From NCBI GenBank assembly GCA_018710945.1, contig DVIW01000025.1:1-56223 (forward strand): a stretch of DNA of 56,223 nucleotides. The letters are read 5' to 3'. This document shows, piece by piece, positions 7,910 to 15,433 of this stretch; the stretch's first letter is position 1, and each line of letters starts with the position of its first letter. Position numbers and translations under genes: made by a program. Under the pieces are notes generated by a model, which did no database searches, was not told where the DNA came from, and saw nothing but the letters and a program-made list of their open reading frames with translations. This DNA comes from Candidatus Aphodovivens avistercoris. Lineage in GTDB: Bacteria; Actinomycetota; Coriobacteriia; Coriobacteriales; Eggerthellaceae.

Positions 7910-8804
7910 AGACGCCGCGAAGGCTTTCACCATCGCAGGGCTCCTCGACGAGAGCGCCGCCACCAGAAAGCGCTTCCCCATAGAGGAGATAGAGGCCTCG
8001 GACATCGAAGACCATCCCGGAAACGCCGTCTACTCGATGGACGAGGAGGCCATCGGGAGGCTTGCCGAGTCCATACGCAAGGACGGGCTCACGGACATAC
8101 CGCTCGTCAGGAAGCTTCCCGACGGAGGGTTCCAGATGATCTCCGGGCACCGCCGCAAGGCCGCCTACAGGCTCCTCGCCGAGGACGACGAAAGCTTCGC
8201 GAGGATGCCGTGCAGGATCGTCGAAGGCGTCACGGACGAGCAGGCTATCACGCTCCTCCACACGGCGAACTACTTCACGAGGGAGCTCTCCGTCACGGAG
8301 CGCGCCGCCGCGACGCGGGCGCTCGGGGCCGAGGTCGAGCGCATGAGAGGAGGCGACCCGCGCCTTTCCGGCATGAGGACCGAAGACATCAAGGCGGAAA
8401 TCATCAGCAGCCAGACGGGGCGGAAGGTCTCGGGCAAGTCGATCCAGAGGCAGGAGGCGCTCGCCTCGACGATAGAGAACGACCTCTCCCTCGGATGGAG
8501 GAAGCTGGCGGACGAGGGGGCCCTTTCGAGCCAGGCGATCAAGATGCTCGCCAAAGTGCCCCAAAAGGAGCAGATGAGACTCCACGTCCAATGGGCCGAG
8601 GAAGGCGGATACGGCAAGCGCGACACCACCGACTTCATCCGGAGGAACACCGCGAAGGGAGCCGACGCGGACGACCGGCTGCGTCGGGCGGACAGAGAGC
8701 TCCAGAAGTTCCTCTCCAGGCACCGAACGCCCCTTCCGCAGGCGGACCGAGGCATGATAGAAGCCATCGCAAGGCATGCCGAGGAGCTGGGAAGGCTCCT
8801 CTAG
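7896..8804 (+). CDS. parB: ParB-like partition protein
   Basis: A 302-residue ParB/Spo0J-family protein. The GTG start follows GAGGAGG within the end of parA. The ParB/Srx domain (about 28-120) has the [14 protein letters not shown] pattern and the arginine-rich [12 protein letters not shown] box. A helix-rich region follows with an HTH-like centre ([22 protein letters not shown]). It should bind the centromere-like repeats near the operon and stimulate ParA. A GC-rich inverted repeat begins 10 bp after its stop and starts the oriT-like region. Confidence 0.9.
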   Translation: MSSPKDAAKAFTIAGLLDESAATRKRFPIEEIEASDIEDHPGNAVYSMDEEAIGRLAESIRKDGLTDIPLVRKLPDGGFQMISGHRRKAAYRLLAEDDESFARMPCRIVEGVTDEQAITLLHTANYFTRELSVTERAAATRALGAEVERMRGGDPRLSGMRTEDIKAEIISSQTGRKVSGKSIQRQEALASTIENDLSLGWRKLADEGALSSQAIKMLAKVPQKEQMRLHVQWAEEGGYGKRDTTDFIRRNTAKGADADDRLRRADRELQKFLSRHRTPLPQADRGMIEAIARHAEELGRLL

Positions 8805-8814
8805 GCGTTCGGCA

Positions 8815-9069
8815 GGGGCTCGCGGCGGATGAGGGCGCCTCCTCCATCGGCCGTGAGCCCCGGGTTTAGCAAGTAGCCCATGGAAGGGATACAAATCCCT
8901 TCCATGGGTTCCCGTGGATACAGCCCCACGGGAAGCGCCGGCCTCCTCCCTTCGCATCGCGAACGGGTCGGAGAACCGGATCGGTCGCCCAGCCTGCCGG
9001 GCAAGCCCGACAGGCCCGGCTCCCTCGTCGCGGGGGAGCCCCCGCTGGCCCCTAAGCGAAAGGTTTCGC
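8815..9069. other. Candidate origin of transfer (oriT) with a ladder of inverted repeats
   Basis: The 267-bp gap before the mobC-like gene contains: GGGGCTCGCGGC / GCCGTGAGCCCC (8815-8861, one mismatch in the arms); a perfect 14-bp arm dyad beginning CCCATGGAAGGGAT with loop ACAA (8877-8908); TTCCCGTGG / CCACGGGAA (8909-8934); and a GCCGGGC / GCCCGGC pair near 8996-9022. Such nested dyads directly upstream of mobC and the relaxase are characteristic of oriT. I cannot fix the nic site. Confidence 0.6.
9056..9069 (+). promoter_or_regulatory. Hairpin covering the mobC ribosome binding site
   Basis: The dyad GCGAAA-GG-TTTCGC contains the AAAGG that would act as the Shine-Dalgarno for the ATG at 9072. 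Folding would hide the site, so translation of the relaxosome genes may be gated. Confidence 0.4.
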
Positions 9070-9071
9070 CC

Positions 9072-9488
9072 ATGAGCAAGAAGAACCCCAAGACCGCGGA
9101 CTTCCACATCCGCATGACCCCGGAAGAGCGGGCCCACATCGACGAGATCGCCGAGAAATGCGGCCTCACGAGGTCCGACCTCATCCGCCTTTTGGCGCAG
9201 CTTCCCGCCAGCGAGATCCACGGGTCCAACGTCCGCCTGGTCGTCGTCGACGCCAAGGAGATATCGCGCATCCACAAGGAAATGCGCCGGTTCGGCACGA
9301 ACCTGAACCAGGCGACGCATGCGCTCAACTCCATCTCTTACTACCTACGGCGCGGAAAGCTCCGATACGAGTACCTGGACATCGCCCTCCCGGAGATCCG
9401 CGAGAAGCTGGATGCCGTGAACGCCCGGCAGGAAAAGCTGTGCGAGGAGATGTCACGGCTCGAGACCGCGATGTTCGCGAGGTGGTGA
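9072..9488 (+). CDS. MobC-like relaxosome accessory protein
   Basis: A 138-residue DNA-binding accessory protein. The N-terminus FHIRMTPEERAHIDEIAEKCGLTRSDLIR is a ribbon-helix-helix pattern, and the central KEMRRFGTNLNQATHALNSI is the MobC signature motif (RxxGxNLNQ). Its job is to bind oriT and help the relaxase melt the nic region. The ATG at 9072 is chosen from the MobC alignment and the AAAGG upstream; an in-frame extension to 8880 would read through the oriT dyads. The relaxase starts 2 bp after its stop. Confidence 0.88.
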   Translation: MSKKNPKTADFHIRMTPEERAHIDEIAEKCGLTRSDLIRLLAQLPASEIHGSNVRLVVVDAKEISRIHKEMRRFGTNLNQATHALNSISYYLRRGKLRYEYLDIALPEIREKLDAVNARQEKLCEEMSRLETAMFARW

Positions 9489-9490
9489 GG

Positions 9491-10783
9491 ATGCCAGTGC
9501 TGAAGCCCATATCGGGACACGGAAGCTGCGTCCCGGTCCAAAGGTACCTCGAGAAGAACGGGCGCGCGCTCGCGCGCGACTTCTTCAATTTCTCCGAGAC
9601 GCCGGACGCGGACCTCATGCGCGAGCCCGAATCCGGGAAGCCCTTCGATTGGGCGACGGAAATGGACGCCTTCAGAGCCGAATGCGGCAACGACGACCCG
9701 TGGAACGGGAAGAGGGCCCGTACCTTCAAGCATTTCGTGCTGTCTCCCTCCCCGGAAGACGAAGTGAGCCTCGATGAGCTCAGGGAGCTGGCGCACGCAT
9801 GGGCGCTCCGGTTCTTCCCCGAGCACCACATCGCAATCATCTACCACGACGACAACGAAAACCGCATCCCCCATGCGCACATCGTCGTGAACAACACGAA
9901 CGTGGTCACAGGCAGGAGGATGCATACCGACAACCCCCTCGATCTCAACCGGGCGCTCCAGGAGATGGCGGCCGAGCGGGGACTCAGGGCGCTCAGCAAC
10001 GAAAGGCCCGAGCCCAGCACGGGCTTCCAGCGACTCGCGGCAAACAAGGGCGAGCCCAGAGCGAAAGCGCGCACCCTGCAGGAGACCTACCGCAGCCGAG
10101 CCGAGCGAAGGGCCGAGGCGGCGGGCGGCTACTCGTGGGTGGCGGACATCAGGAACAGGGTGGGCATCGCGAAGGGCCTTGCCAGAAACGAGCAGGAGTT
10201 CCGCAGCATCCTCGTGATGATGGGAGTCGGGATCGAGGACAACTCCCCCCGCGCGCGCAGGCAAGACTGGATCTTCTCGCTCGCCGACGCGCCCGCCCGC
10301 CGCGTATCGGGAGAGCGCCTGGGCGCATCCTTCGGCAAGGCCGCGCTGGAGAGACGGCTCCTCGGAGCGAGGGCAGAGCACCTGCCGGACGCATCCTCGC
10401 GGGAGTTCCTGCGCCTCGCCAGGAAGGCAGTCGAACTCAAGGACCTCGACGAGCTGGATTCGCTCTCCAATGCGTTAGAGGTCTGCGGCAAATGGCGCAT
10501 CATGTCCCTCGATGCTGCCGACAGCGCGATCGCGGCGCAACGAGGCAGGCTGCGAAACGGAGTTCCCGCCAGCCAGGAAACCCGCATCTGGAAGGAGATC
10601 GAGGCCCTGGAGCATGCGAGGGACTTCCTGAAGGAGAGAAGGGCGCTTCCGCTCCACGACGTCAACCGAAGGGACGGTCGCGCCAGCGGCAAAGGAGGCT
10701 GGGCGGGCGAGCCATCGGGCTCCGAGCGGAGCGCCCCGCAACGCGAGCAGCCGCGCGAAAGGCGGGAGGAGCGCCAGCGATGA
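9491..10783 (+). CDS. Relaxase (MobA/VirD2-like mobilisation nuclease)
   Basis: A 430-residue relaxase. The catalytic domain (about 1-200) has a candidate nucleophile Y19, the H112/H113 and H119 region (HHIAIIYHDDNENRIP) and the HUH metal motif PHAHIVVNN at 127-135. It nicks oriT, stays covalently attached to the 5' end and is delivered by VirD4. The C-terminal half is helix-rich and ends in a charged tail rich in R, E and Q, as often seen in secreted relaxases. Its stop overlaps the next start in an ATGA. Confidence 0.9.
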   Translation: MPVLKPISGHGSCVPVQRYLEKNGRALARDFFNFSETPDADLMREPESGKPFDWATEMDAFRAECGNDDPWNGKRARTFKHFVLSPSPEDEVSLDELRELAHAWALRFFPEHHIAIIYHDDNENRIPHAHIVVNNTNVVTGRRMHTDNPLDLNRALQEMAAERGLRALSNERPEPSTGFQRLAANKGEPRAKARTLQETYRSRAERRAEAAGGYSWVADIRNRVGIAKGLARNEQEFRSILVMMGVGIEDNSPRARRQDWIFSLADAPARRVSGERLGASFGKAALERRLLGARAEHLPDASSREFLRLARKAVELKDLDELDSLSNALEVCGKWRIMSLDAADSAIAAQRGRLRNGVPASQETRIWKEIEALEHARDFLKERRALPLHDVNRRDGRASGKGGWAGEPSGSERSAPQREQPRERREERQR

Positions 10784-11409
10784 AGGTAGTCATCACATAC
10801 GACAACGGGAGGGTCGACGTCTTCGACGACGGGCGGTTCACCGCTGCGCAGCCCTTCGGAAGCAACGCGATGCTCGCGAACTACGAGCTGAGGTTCGACC
10901 GTCTGGGGCAGACGGGCTTGTGGCTTTGCATCCATCATTACGACATCTCCCCGTCTGCGGCGCAACTCGATTCCCAGGAGGGGACGCCCAAAGCCTCAAG
11001 AAGCCGAGGATGGCAGTTCCTGCTCGCGGAGAAGGAAGAGGTTTCGCATGTGGTCCAGATAAAGGCCGACGAAAGAGAGCTCGCGTTCCGCGTGGGAGGA
11101 GAGCTCGTGGACGCGGCGAAGTTCAAGCAGATGGTCGACCTGTGCATCGGCGACGCCTCTCAGAAGAGCAAGGCGCAGTGCGCCGTCGAGCTCTTCGGCA
11201 TCCTGTCCCGCATGCCCGGCGCTTCGGTGGCGGCACCCGAAGAGATCTGCTCGAGGTTCGGCTTCGGACTCGGAGCGTACGACGAGGCGCTGGCTCTAAG
11301 CGCCTCGTCCCCCGGCTCCTTTGGAGAGCGGCATCCCGGTAATGAAGACGGAGCCCAGGACGAAGGGTGCGAATGGATGGAAGGATTAGACGATGAGGTT
11401 CTTGGTTAA
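10780..11409 (+). CDS. Unknown protein coupled to the relaxase
   Basis: A 209-residue protein starting by ATGA overlap with the relaxase, with AGGAGCG upstream. The N-terminal half is strand-rich (VVITYDNGRVDVFDDGRF, LWLCIHHYDISP), and the middle has VSHVVQIKADERELAFRVGG. The C-terminus is acidic. I do not recognise a family. Tight coupling to the relaxase suggests a role in mobilisation or its regulation. Confidence 0.75.
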   Translation: MKVVITYDNGRVDVFDDGRFTAAQPFGSNAMLANYELRFDRLGQTGLWLCIHHYDISPSAAQLDSQEGTPKASRSRGWQFLLAEKEEVSHVVQIKADERELAFRVGGELVDAAKFKQMVDLCIGDASQKSKAQCAVELFGILSRMPGASVAAPEEICSRFGFGLGAYDEALALSASSPGSFGERHPGNEDGAQDEGCEWMEGLDDEVLG

Positions 11410-11464
11410 AGCGACGATCGGATTCTTCGCCTGGCTGTTCCGAGCCGTGTTCAGGTTCATGTAG
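11393..11464 (+). CDS. 23-residue hydrophobic peptide
   Basis: A short frame starting inside the end of the previous gene, with GGAAGGATTAG ending 2 nt before its ATG. The product is aromatic and hydrophobic (core GFFAWLFRAVFRF) with a basic N-terminus, so it could be a single-span or amphipathic membrane peptide. Its stop lies 12 bp before the next start. It may instead be only a coupling leader for the next gene. Confidence 0.5.
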   Translation: MRFLVKATIGFFAWLFRAVFRFM

Positions 11465-11478
11465 GGGGCAAGATAGTG

Positions 11479-12186
11479 ATGAAGCTTAAAATGTTCAAGA
11501 GCAAGATACGTATGCTTTTCAGCGATAGGAGGAAGGCCGCTGTCATCACGGGATGCGCGACGGCCATTCTCGTGGTCGCGCTGTGCTTCGCACTTTCCGA
11601 CACGAACCAGCCGAGTTCGGCCCTTGACGGCAATGCTAACGGTGCTCCCAGTATTGCCGACAGCAGAAGCTCAGTATTTGAAGCCAATAGTAAAGAGGCG
11701 AACCTCAGCAGCAGCTCCAATAGTTCCAAGGCGACAGGCATGGGCAATCCGGCGCCTGAGACCCAAGACAACGCAACCAATTCCAATGCAACTACCCCTC
11801 CGAACAACGGAAAGGGCATTTCGAGCAACGAGGAAGCAGGCGATAGGCAATCAGGCCCCGCGAAGGAGCCCTCCACTTCCTCGCAGCCAGGCGACCCTCA
11901 AAAAACTTGGGTCGAGGATACTGAAAAGGTTTGGGTCGTTGACAAAGCCGCATGGACCGAAACGATTCCCGTTTACGAGAACGTCGAAAGATCGATCTGC
12001 AACGTCTGCGGAGCCGACATCACAGGAAACACGTCGGCACATAACAAGCAGCACATGCTCGTCGGAGAGGGATCAGGCTATCATAGTGAAGTCCGGCAGG
12101 TAAAGGTCGGGGAAGAAACCGTCGAGCACCCCGAGGAAGGGCATTGGGAAACCCTCGTTGTCGGAGGCCGCTGGGAAAACAAGTAG
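11479..12186 (+). CDS. Membrane-anchored extracellular protein with CxxC...HxxxH motif
   Basis: A 235-residue protein (a GTG one codon upstream, at 11476, is an alternative start; GGGGG lies upstream). A basic N-terminus and one TM helix (about 21-38, VITGCATAILVVALCFAL) precede a roughly 90-residue linker rich in S, N and T, typical of exported proteins. The C-terminal domain (about 135-235) has repeated aromatic motifs (KTWVEDTEKVWVVDKAAW) and CNVCG-x9-SAHNKQH, a possible zinc site. I do not recognise a named family. It may sit on the cell surface in transfer or adhesion. Its GC is lower than that of its neighbours. Confidence 0.72.
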   Translation: MKLKMFKSKIRMLFSDRRKAAVITGCATAILVVALCFALSDTNQPSSALDGNANGAPSIADSRSSVFEANSKEANLSSSSNSSKATGMGNPAPETQDNATNSNATTPPNNGKGISSNEEAGDRQSGPAKEPSTSSQPGDPQKTWVEDTEKVWVVDKAAWTETIPVYENVERSICNVCGADITGNTSAHNKQHMLVGEGSGYHSEVRQVKVGEETVEHPEEGHWETLVVGGRWENK

Positions 12187-12217
12187 CCATCCCCCGCCAA
12201 TCAAAGCAGCAGTAGAA

Positions 12218-12247
12218 GAGCCAAATGGCCTTTGGGCCTCTTGGCTC
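12218..12247. terminator. Bidirectional hairpin between convergent genes
   Basis: Stem GAGCCAA / TTGGCTC with an inner GGCC / GGCC pair, placed between the surface protein and the leftward OLD gene. There is no good T tract on either side, so termination strength is uncertain. Confidence 0.5.
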
Positions 12248-12283
12248 AAGCTCGCAAACGATACTTCCTTGTTCGACGGCGAA

Positions 12284-14230
12284 TCACAATAAAGAGTTCA
12301 GTTTCGAAAATAGGTTTTCGAACTTCTCTAGGGTCTTGTCCGATAGATCAATTTCCGCCGACCTTCTTGCAAACTCACGAGCGGGAAGGTAGTGATTGAA
12401 GTCCCCTCCATTCATGTCTTTCAACTGGATCATTATGGGCCGATCGCTCTTAATTTCGCTTATGCTGACATTCTTGTCGAACGCGGCGTTATACAAAAGG
12501 AGATATTCTTCCGGCTCAAACATGTCTTCGACATCAGCGTAACTCGCATTGCAAACATCGGAGTAGTAGACGATATTCTTATCCCTGATGATCTTTTCAC
12601 GTACGAGATCGTCGATACGCTGCTTGGATTTCTTGTCCACGAACGAGTCGAGAAGACACACAATCTGAAGCTTCGAGCCTCTCATAAGAGAAATGAAAGT
12701 CGCAACCTTGTCCGCACCGCCCGTCGGAACGATGGTCGCCTCCTCCGACAACCCCGTCCTGCCTCGTTTCAGAAGCTCTGCGGACATAGTCTCCAAATAC
12801 ACCAAATCCGAGATTCCTTCGACCAGCAGGTTCCTTTTGTTGATGAACAGATTCTGCGCGACCGAATACCCAAGCGCAGCTTGCAGCGGGAAGAGCGTAT
12901 CCGGATCCTTCTCTTGTAAGGAATCAGATATCCTACTTCCCTGCCTCTCGACCTCGACCACAGTACGAACCTTCTCGAGGTGCTCCGAATCGACCATGAA
13001 CGGAGAATGGGTTGTATATATGATCTGATGGTCCTCGGAGAGGTCGTCGATGAACCTGAGGAGATCGCCCTGAGCCAGAGCGTGCAGATTCAACCCCGGT
13101 TCGTCCAGGAGGAGGATGTACTGCCTGTTCTTATCCTCCTGCATGGCTTTGAACCATACCAAAAAGGAGAAGAACCAATTGAATCCTTTGCTGCGCTTAT
13201 CAAGGGGAAGGGACACCCTGTTCCATTTGTTTTTTACGCGGATATCCAAGACCCTCTTGACTATTCGATGGTTGCGGCCATCGTCATCCTCGACTTTATC
13301 GACGTCAAACTCGATTTCAAGATTCTGATTGGAGCCCCAATACTCGAACAGTGTGTCGGATATGTCGATGCTGGTCGCTTCCAACTCGGATTTGAACTCC
13401 TCGAAATCATCCGCGGCGCTCAAGATGCCCAAATCCGCCCCGGAGAGATCGATGAGCGCTTTCGCTGTCTTGAGCGACGGATCGCTTGGGGAAGCGTTCT
13501 TCAATTCGGATAGGTCGACCCTCCCAGGAAGCTGGTAGTACTCATCGTAATAGATAAAAACAGGCAAGCTCGGCTTCAAGTAATCTTCCCAAATGGAATA
13601 CTGAATCGGGTTATCCCACCCTGATTCACCAGTAGCGGGAAGCATCTTGCTAAATAATCCAAGTACCGACTTGGTATTCTCCCCTAGATCATGCCCCGAC
13701 AAAACGGAATCGAGCTGCGCACGCGATTTGACGCCAAGGAGCTCTTCCTCCGAAATACCGCCCTCAGCTATCTTGCCAAGAACTTCTTTGACCTTCGAAG
13801 CCCACGACCCCGAGAACAATTTCGAGATGTTTACGAGGGTTTCTCCGCCGTACGTCTTCTTAACCGTGAACTCAGTGCCCTCTAGGGAGACGCCCATCTC
13901 TGTTTCGATATGAGATTTCATCTTTTCGGAAATCTCATATCTAAGAGTCACCGCTTCTTCGGGCTCATCGCCCTTTTTGTATTTATTGTATCTTGCACGC
14001 GGATAATCTTTCAGGGCGTCGAACTTGAACTTGGGATCGCCCTCGTCGAAATAATGACACTTCGCGATTGCCTCGAGCGCCGTGGTCTTGCCTGATTCAT
14101 TCATACCAACGAGCACGGTCACATCCGGCTCGACATCAAACGATTGGTCATTATCGATGCACTTGTAGTTATGGATTACAACACCGGAAAGCCTGATCAT
14201 CGCATCATTCGGCATCAACATCATCTCCAT
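12284..14230 (-). CDS. OLD-family ATP-dependent endonuclease (AAA ATPase + TOPRIM)
   Basis: A 648-residue protein. The ATPase part has Walker A VGMNESGKTTALEAI (about 36-50), a signature-like region near LPLDKRSKGFNWFFSFLVW, and Walker B with the following motifs ILLLDEPGLNLHA and IIYTTHSPFMVD. The C-terminal TOPRIM begins with NLLVEGISDLVYLE (about 465) and continues with IVCLLDSF. This is the standalone OLD architecture; no UvrD/GajB helicase partner is adjacent, so it is not a Gabija pair. OLD proteins often act against phages. The ATG at 14230, after AGGAG, is preferred to 14287. GC is clearly lower than in the flanking element genes, indicating recent acquisition as cargo. Confidence 0.9.
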   Translation of the reverse strand: MEMMLMPNDAMIRLSGVVIHNYKCIDNDQSFDVEPDVTVLVGMNESGKTTALEAIAKCHYFDEGDPKFKFDALKDYPRARYNKYKKGDEPEEAVTLRYEISEKMKSHIETEMGVSLEGTEFTVKKTYGGETLVNISKLFSGSWASKVKEVLGKIAEGGISEEELLGVKSRAQLDSVLSGHDLGENTKSVLGLFSKMLPATGESGWDNPIQYSIWEDYLKPSLPVFIYYDEYYQLPGRVDLSELKNASPSDPSLKTAKALIDLSGADLGILSAADDFEEFKSELEATSIDISDTLFEYWGSNQNLEIEFDVDKVEDDDGRNHRIVKRVLDIRVKNKWNRVSLPLDKRSKGFNWFFSFLVWFKAMQEDKNRQYILLLDEPGLNLHALAQGDLLRFIDDLSEDHQIIYTTHSPFMVDSEHLEKVRTVVEVERQGSRISDSLQEKDPDTLFPLQAALGYSVAQNLFINKRNLLVEGISDLVYLETMSAELLKRGRTGLSEEATIVPTGGADKVATFISLMRGSKLQIVCLLDSFVDKKSKQRIDDLVREKIIRDKNIVYYSDVCNASYADVEDMFEPEEYLLLYNAAFDKNVSISEIKSDRPIMIQLKDMNGGDFNHYLPAREFARRSAEIDLSDKTLEKFENLFSKLNSLL

Positions 14231-14564
14231 CCAAGCTCCTGAGCGCCTTCTCCTCAACGGCCTGCGAAGCAAAGCCCAAAACCGCAAAACGCTTCTGGTC
14301 TAGCTCAAGGCCAATTGCGCCTTTTCGAACGAAAGATGAATCGAGTTCGAACCCAACATCAACGAATCTCGATTGATTGCTCGAGAAGAAATCTTTTCAC
14401 CTTCACCAGCAGAAGCTCAAGAGGCGAATGCAGCTGCGCCATCTTTGTTTTCAAATCTCGTGATTATTATACCGCTGTCCCTCCAACAGCCCTAAGACCA
14501 CATGAGTGCAAATCGTCCCTGGCAAAAGACAAACTTAAACATAGCTCAAAATTATCGTGCTCCG
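14231..14564. other. Low-GC spacer upstream of the OLD gene with candidate promoter
   Basis: A 334-bp AT-richer stretch with no convincing gene. A leftward extended -10 (GGTATAAT, box at 14471-14466) has only a weak -35 (TTAGGG at 18 bp) and would give a leader of about 230 nt for the OLD gene. The run GCTCAAGGCCAAT near 14297 recurs at about 3938. Confidence 0.4.
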
Positions 14565-14663
14565 CTACTCGTCCTCGTCCAAAGACCCCACCTTGAGGCA
14601 GCACCATGCGAGGATTGCATTGCACATGAGGAACATCCCGAACACGAAAAGAAACGCCTTCAT
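14565..14663 (-). CDS. 32-residue single-span membrane peptide coupled to the sortase
   Basis: An ATG overlaps the sortase TGA (ATGA), with AGGAG about 7 nt upstream inside the sortase gene. The product begins MKAFLFVFGMFLMCNAILAW, continues CCLKV, and ends in the acidic tail SLDEDE. The single hydrophobic helix contains three cysteines, two adjacent. It is the last frame of the long transfer operon. I infer a small membrane partner of the sortase or adhesin; no family is recognised. Confidence 0.6.
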   Translation of the reverse strand: MKAFLFVFGMFLMCNAILAWCCLKVGSLDEDE

Positions 14664-15433
14664 TCCCATCTCCTATCCTCGACCGCATAGACCACCGTCC
14701 GCGAGTTCCAGGTCTGGTAGCTGCACGTGGCGAAGGCCCAGACCTTGGAAACCGACAGGTCGGGTTCTTCGAGCGTCAGGTCGCTTTGCGATATCCTCTC
14801 GCCGAGGCGGGCTGCCCGCTCTTCATCGTTCGCGAACGTCATCTGGACCCGCTCGCCGCTCGCATCCACCACGTCCGCTGCGACGACGCGCAGCTCGTGC
14901 ATCTCCCCATCCGCGCGGGTCCAGACGAGGATGTCCCTGTGCCCTTCCGCGTAGGCGCGGTCGGAGAAGCGCGCGAAATCGGCGAACACGCTGCCGTCGT
15001 CCATGTGATGCCCGTAGACTATTGAGAAGGCGGACTCCGGCGTGCATTCCCAGTCCAGATAGGGCGTTCCGTACGACCCCCGTTCCAACGCGTCGACGTG
15101 GAGGTATCGATCGGGCGCGTCGGCCGTCGCCTGGGCGATGGGCTCGTCGATGGAGGTGCCGGGCACCTCCATCCATGCGACGACCGCCTCGGGGAGCTCC
15201 GCCCAATCGATCGAACGGCCCTCCGCGCCCCCTTGATCGCCCGAGACGCCGTCGAAGAGGGCGGGCAGGGACGGGGAGGCGCCCTCGCTGCTCTCGGGCA
15301 GCATAGTCTGATGCAGGGCGAAGGCGAGCAGGGCCGCCGCGAGAAGCGTCAGGGCGATGCGCGGGGCAGCGCCCAGAGGGCGGGCCTTTCGCCCGCCCTC
15401 CCTGCCGGCATGCGTATGGCAGGATTTAAACAT
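14660..15433 (-). CDS. Class B-like sortase
   Basis: A 257-residue membrane-anchored transpeptidase. The chosen ATG (15433) overlaps the adhesin stop by 8 bp; an in-frame start at 15454 is possible. A TM helix at about 25-42 precedes the catalytic fold: the His in SIVYGHHMDDGSVF, the Cys in VWAFATCSYQ and the Arg in NSRTVVYAV. The YGHHM and TCSYQ patterns are nearest to class B. It should cleave the YPKTG signal of the adjacent adhesin and link it to the cell wall. Confidence 0.9.
   Translation of the reverse strand: MFKSCHTHAGREGGRKARPLGAAPRIALTLLAAALLAFALHQTMLPESSEGASPSLPALFDGVSGDQGGAEGRSIDWAELPEAVVAWMEVPGTSIDEPIAQATADAPDRYLHVDALERGSYGTPYLDWECTPESAFSIVYGHHMDDGSVFADFARFSDRAYAEGHRDILVWTRADGEMHELRVVAADVVDASGERVQMTFANDEERAARLGERISQSDLTLEEPDLSVSKVWAFATCSYQTWNSRTVVYAVEDRRWE

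Noticed and set aside
12284..14230. Gabija defence system
   Set aside because: Only the OLD-type (GajA-like) protein is present; no UvrD/GajB helicase is adjacent on either side.
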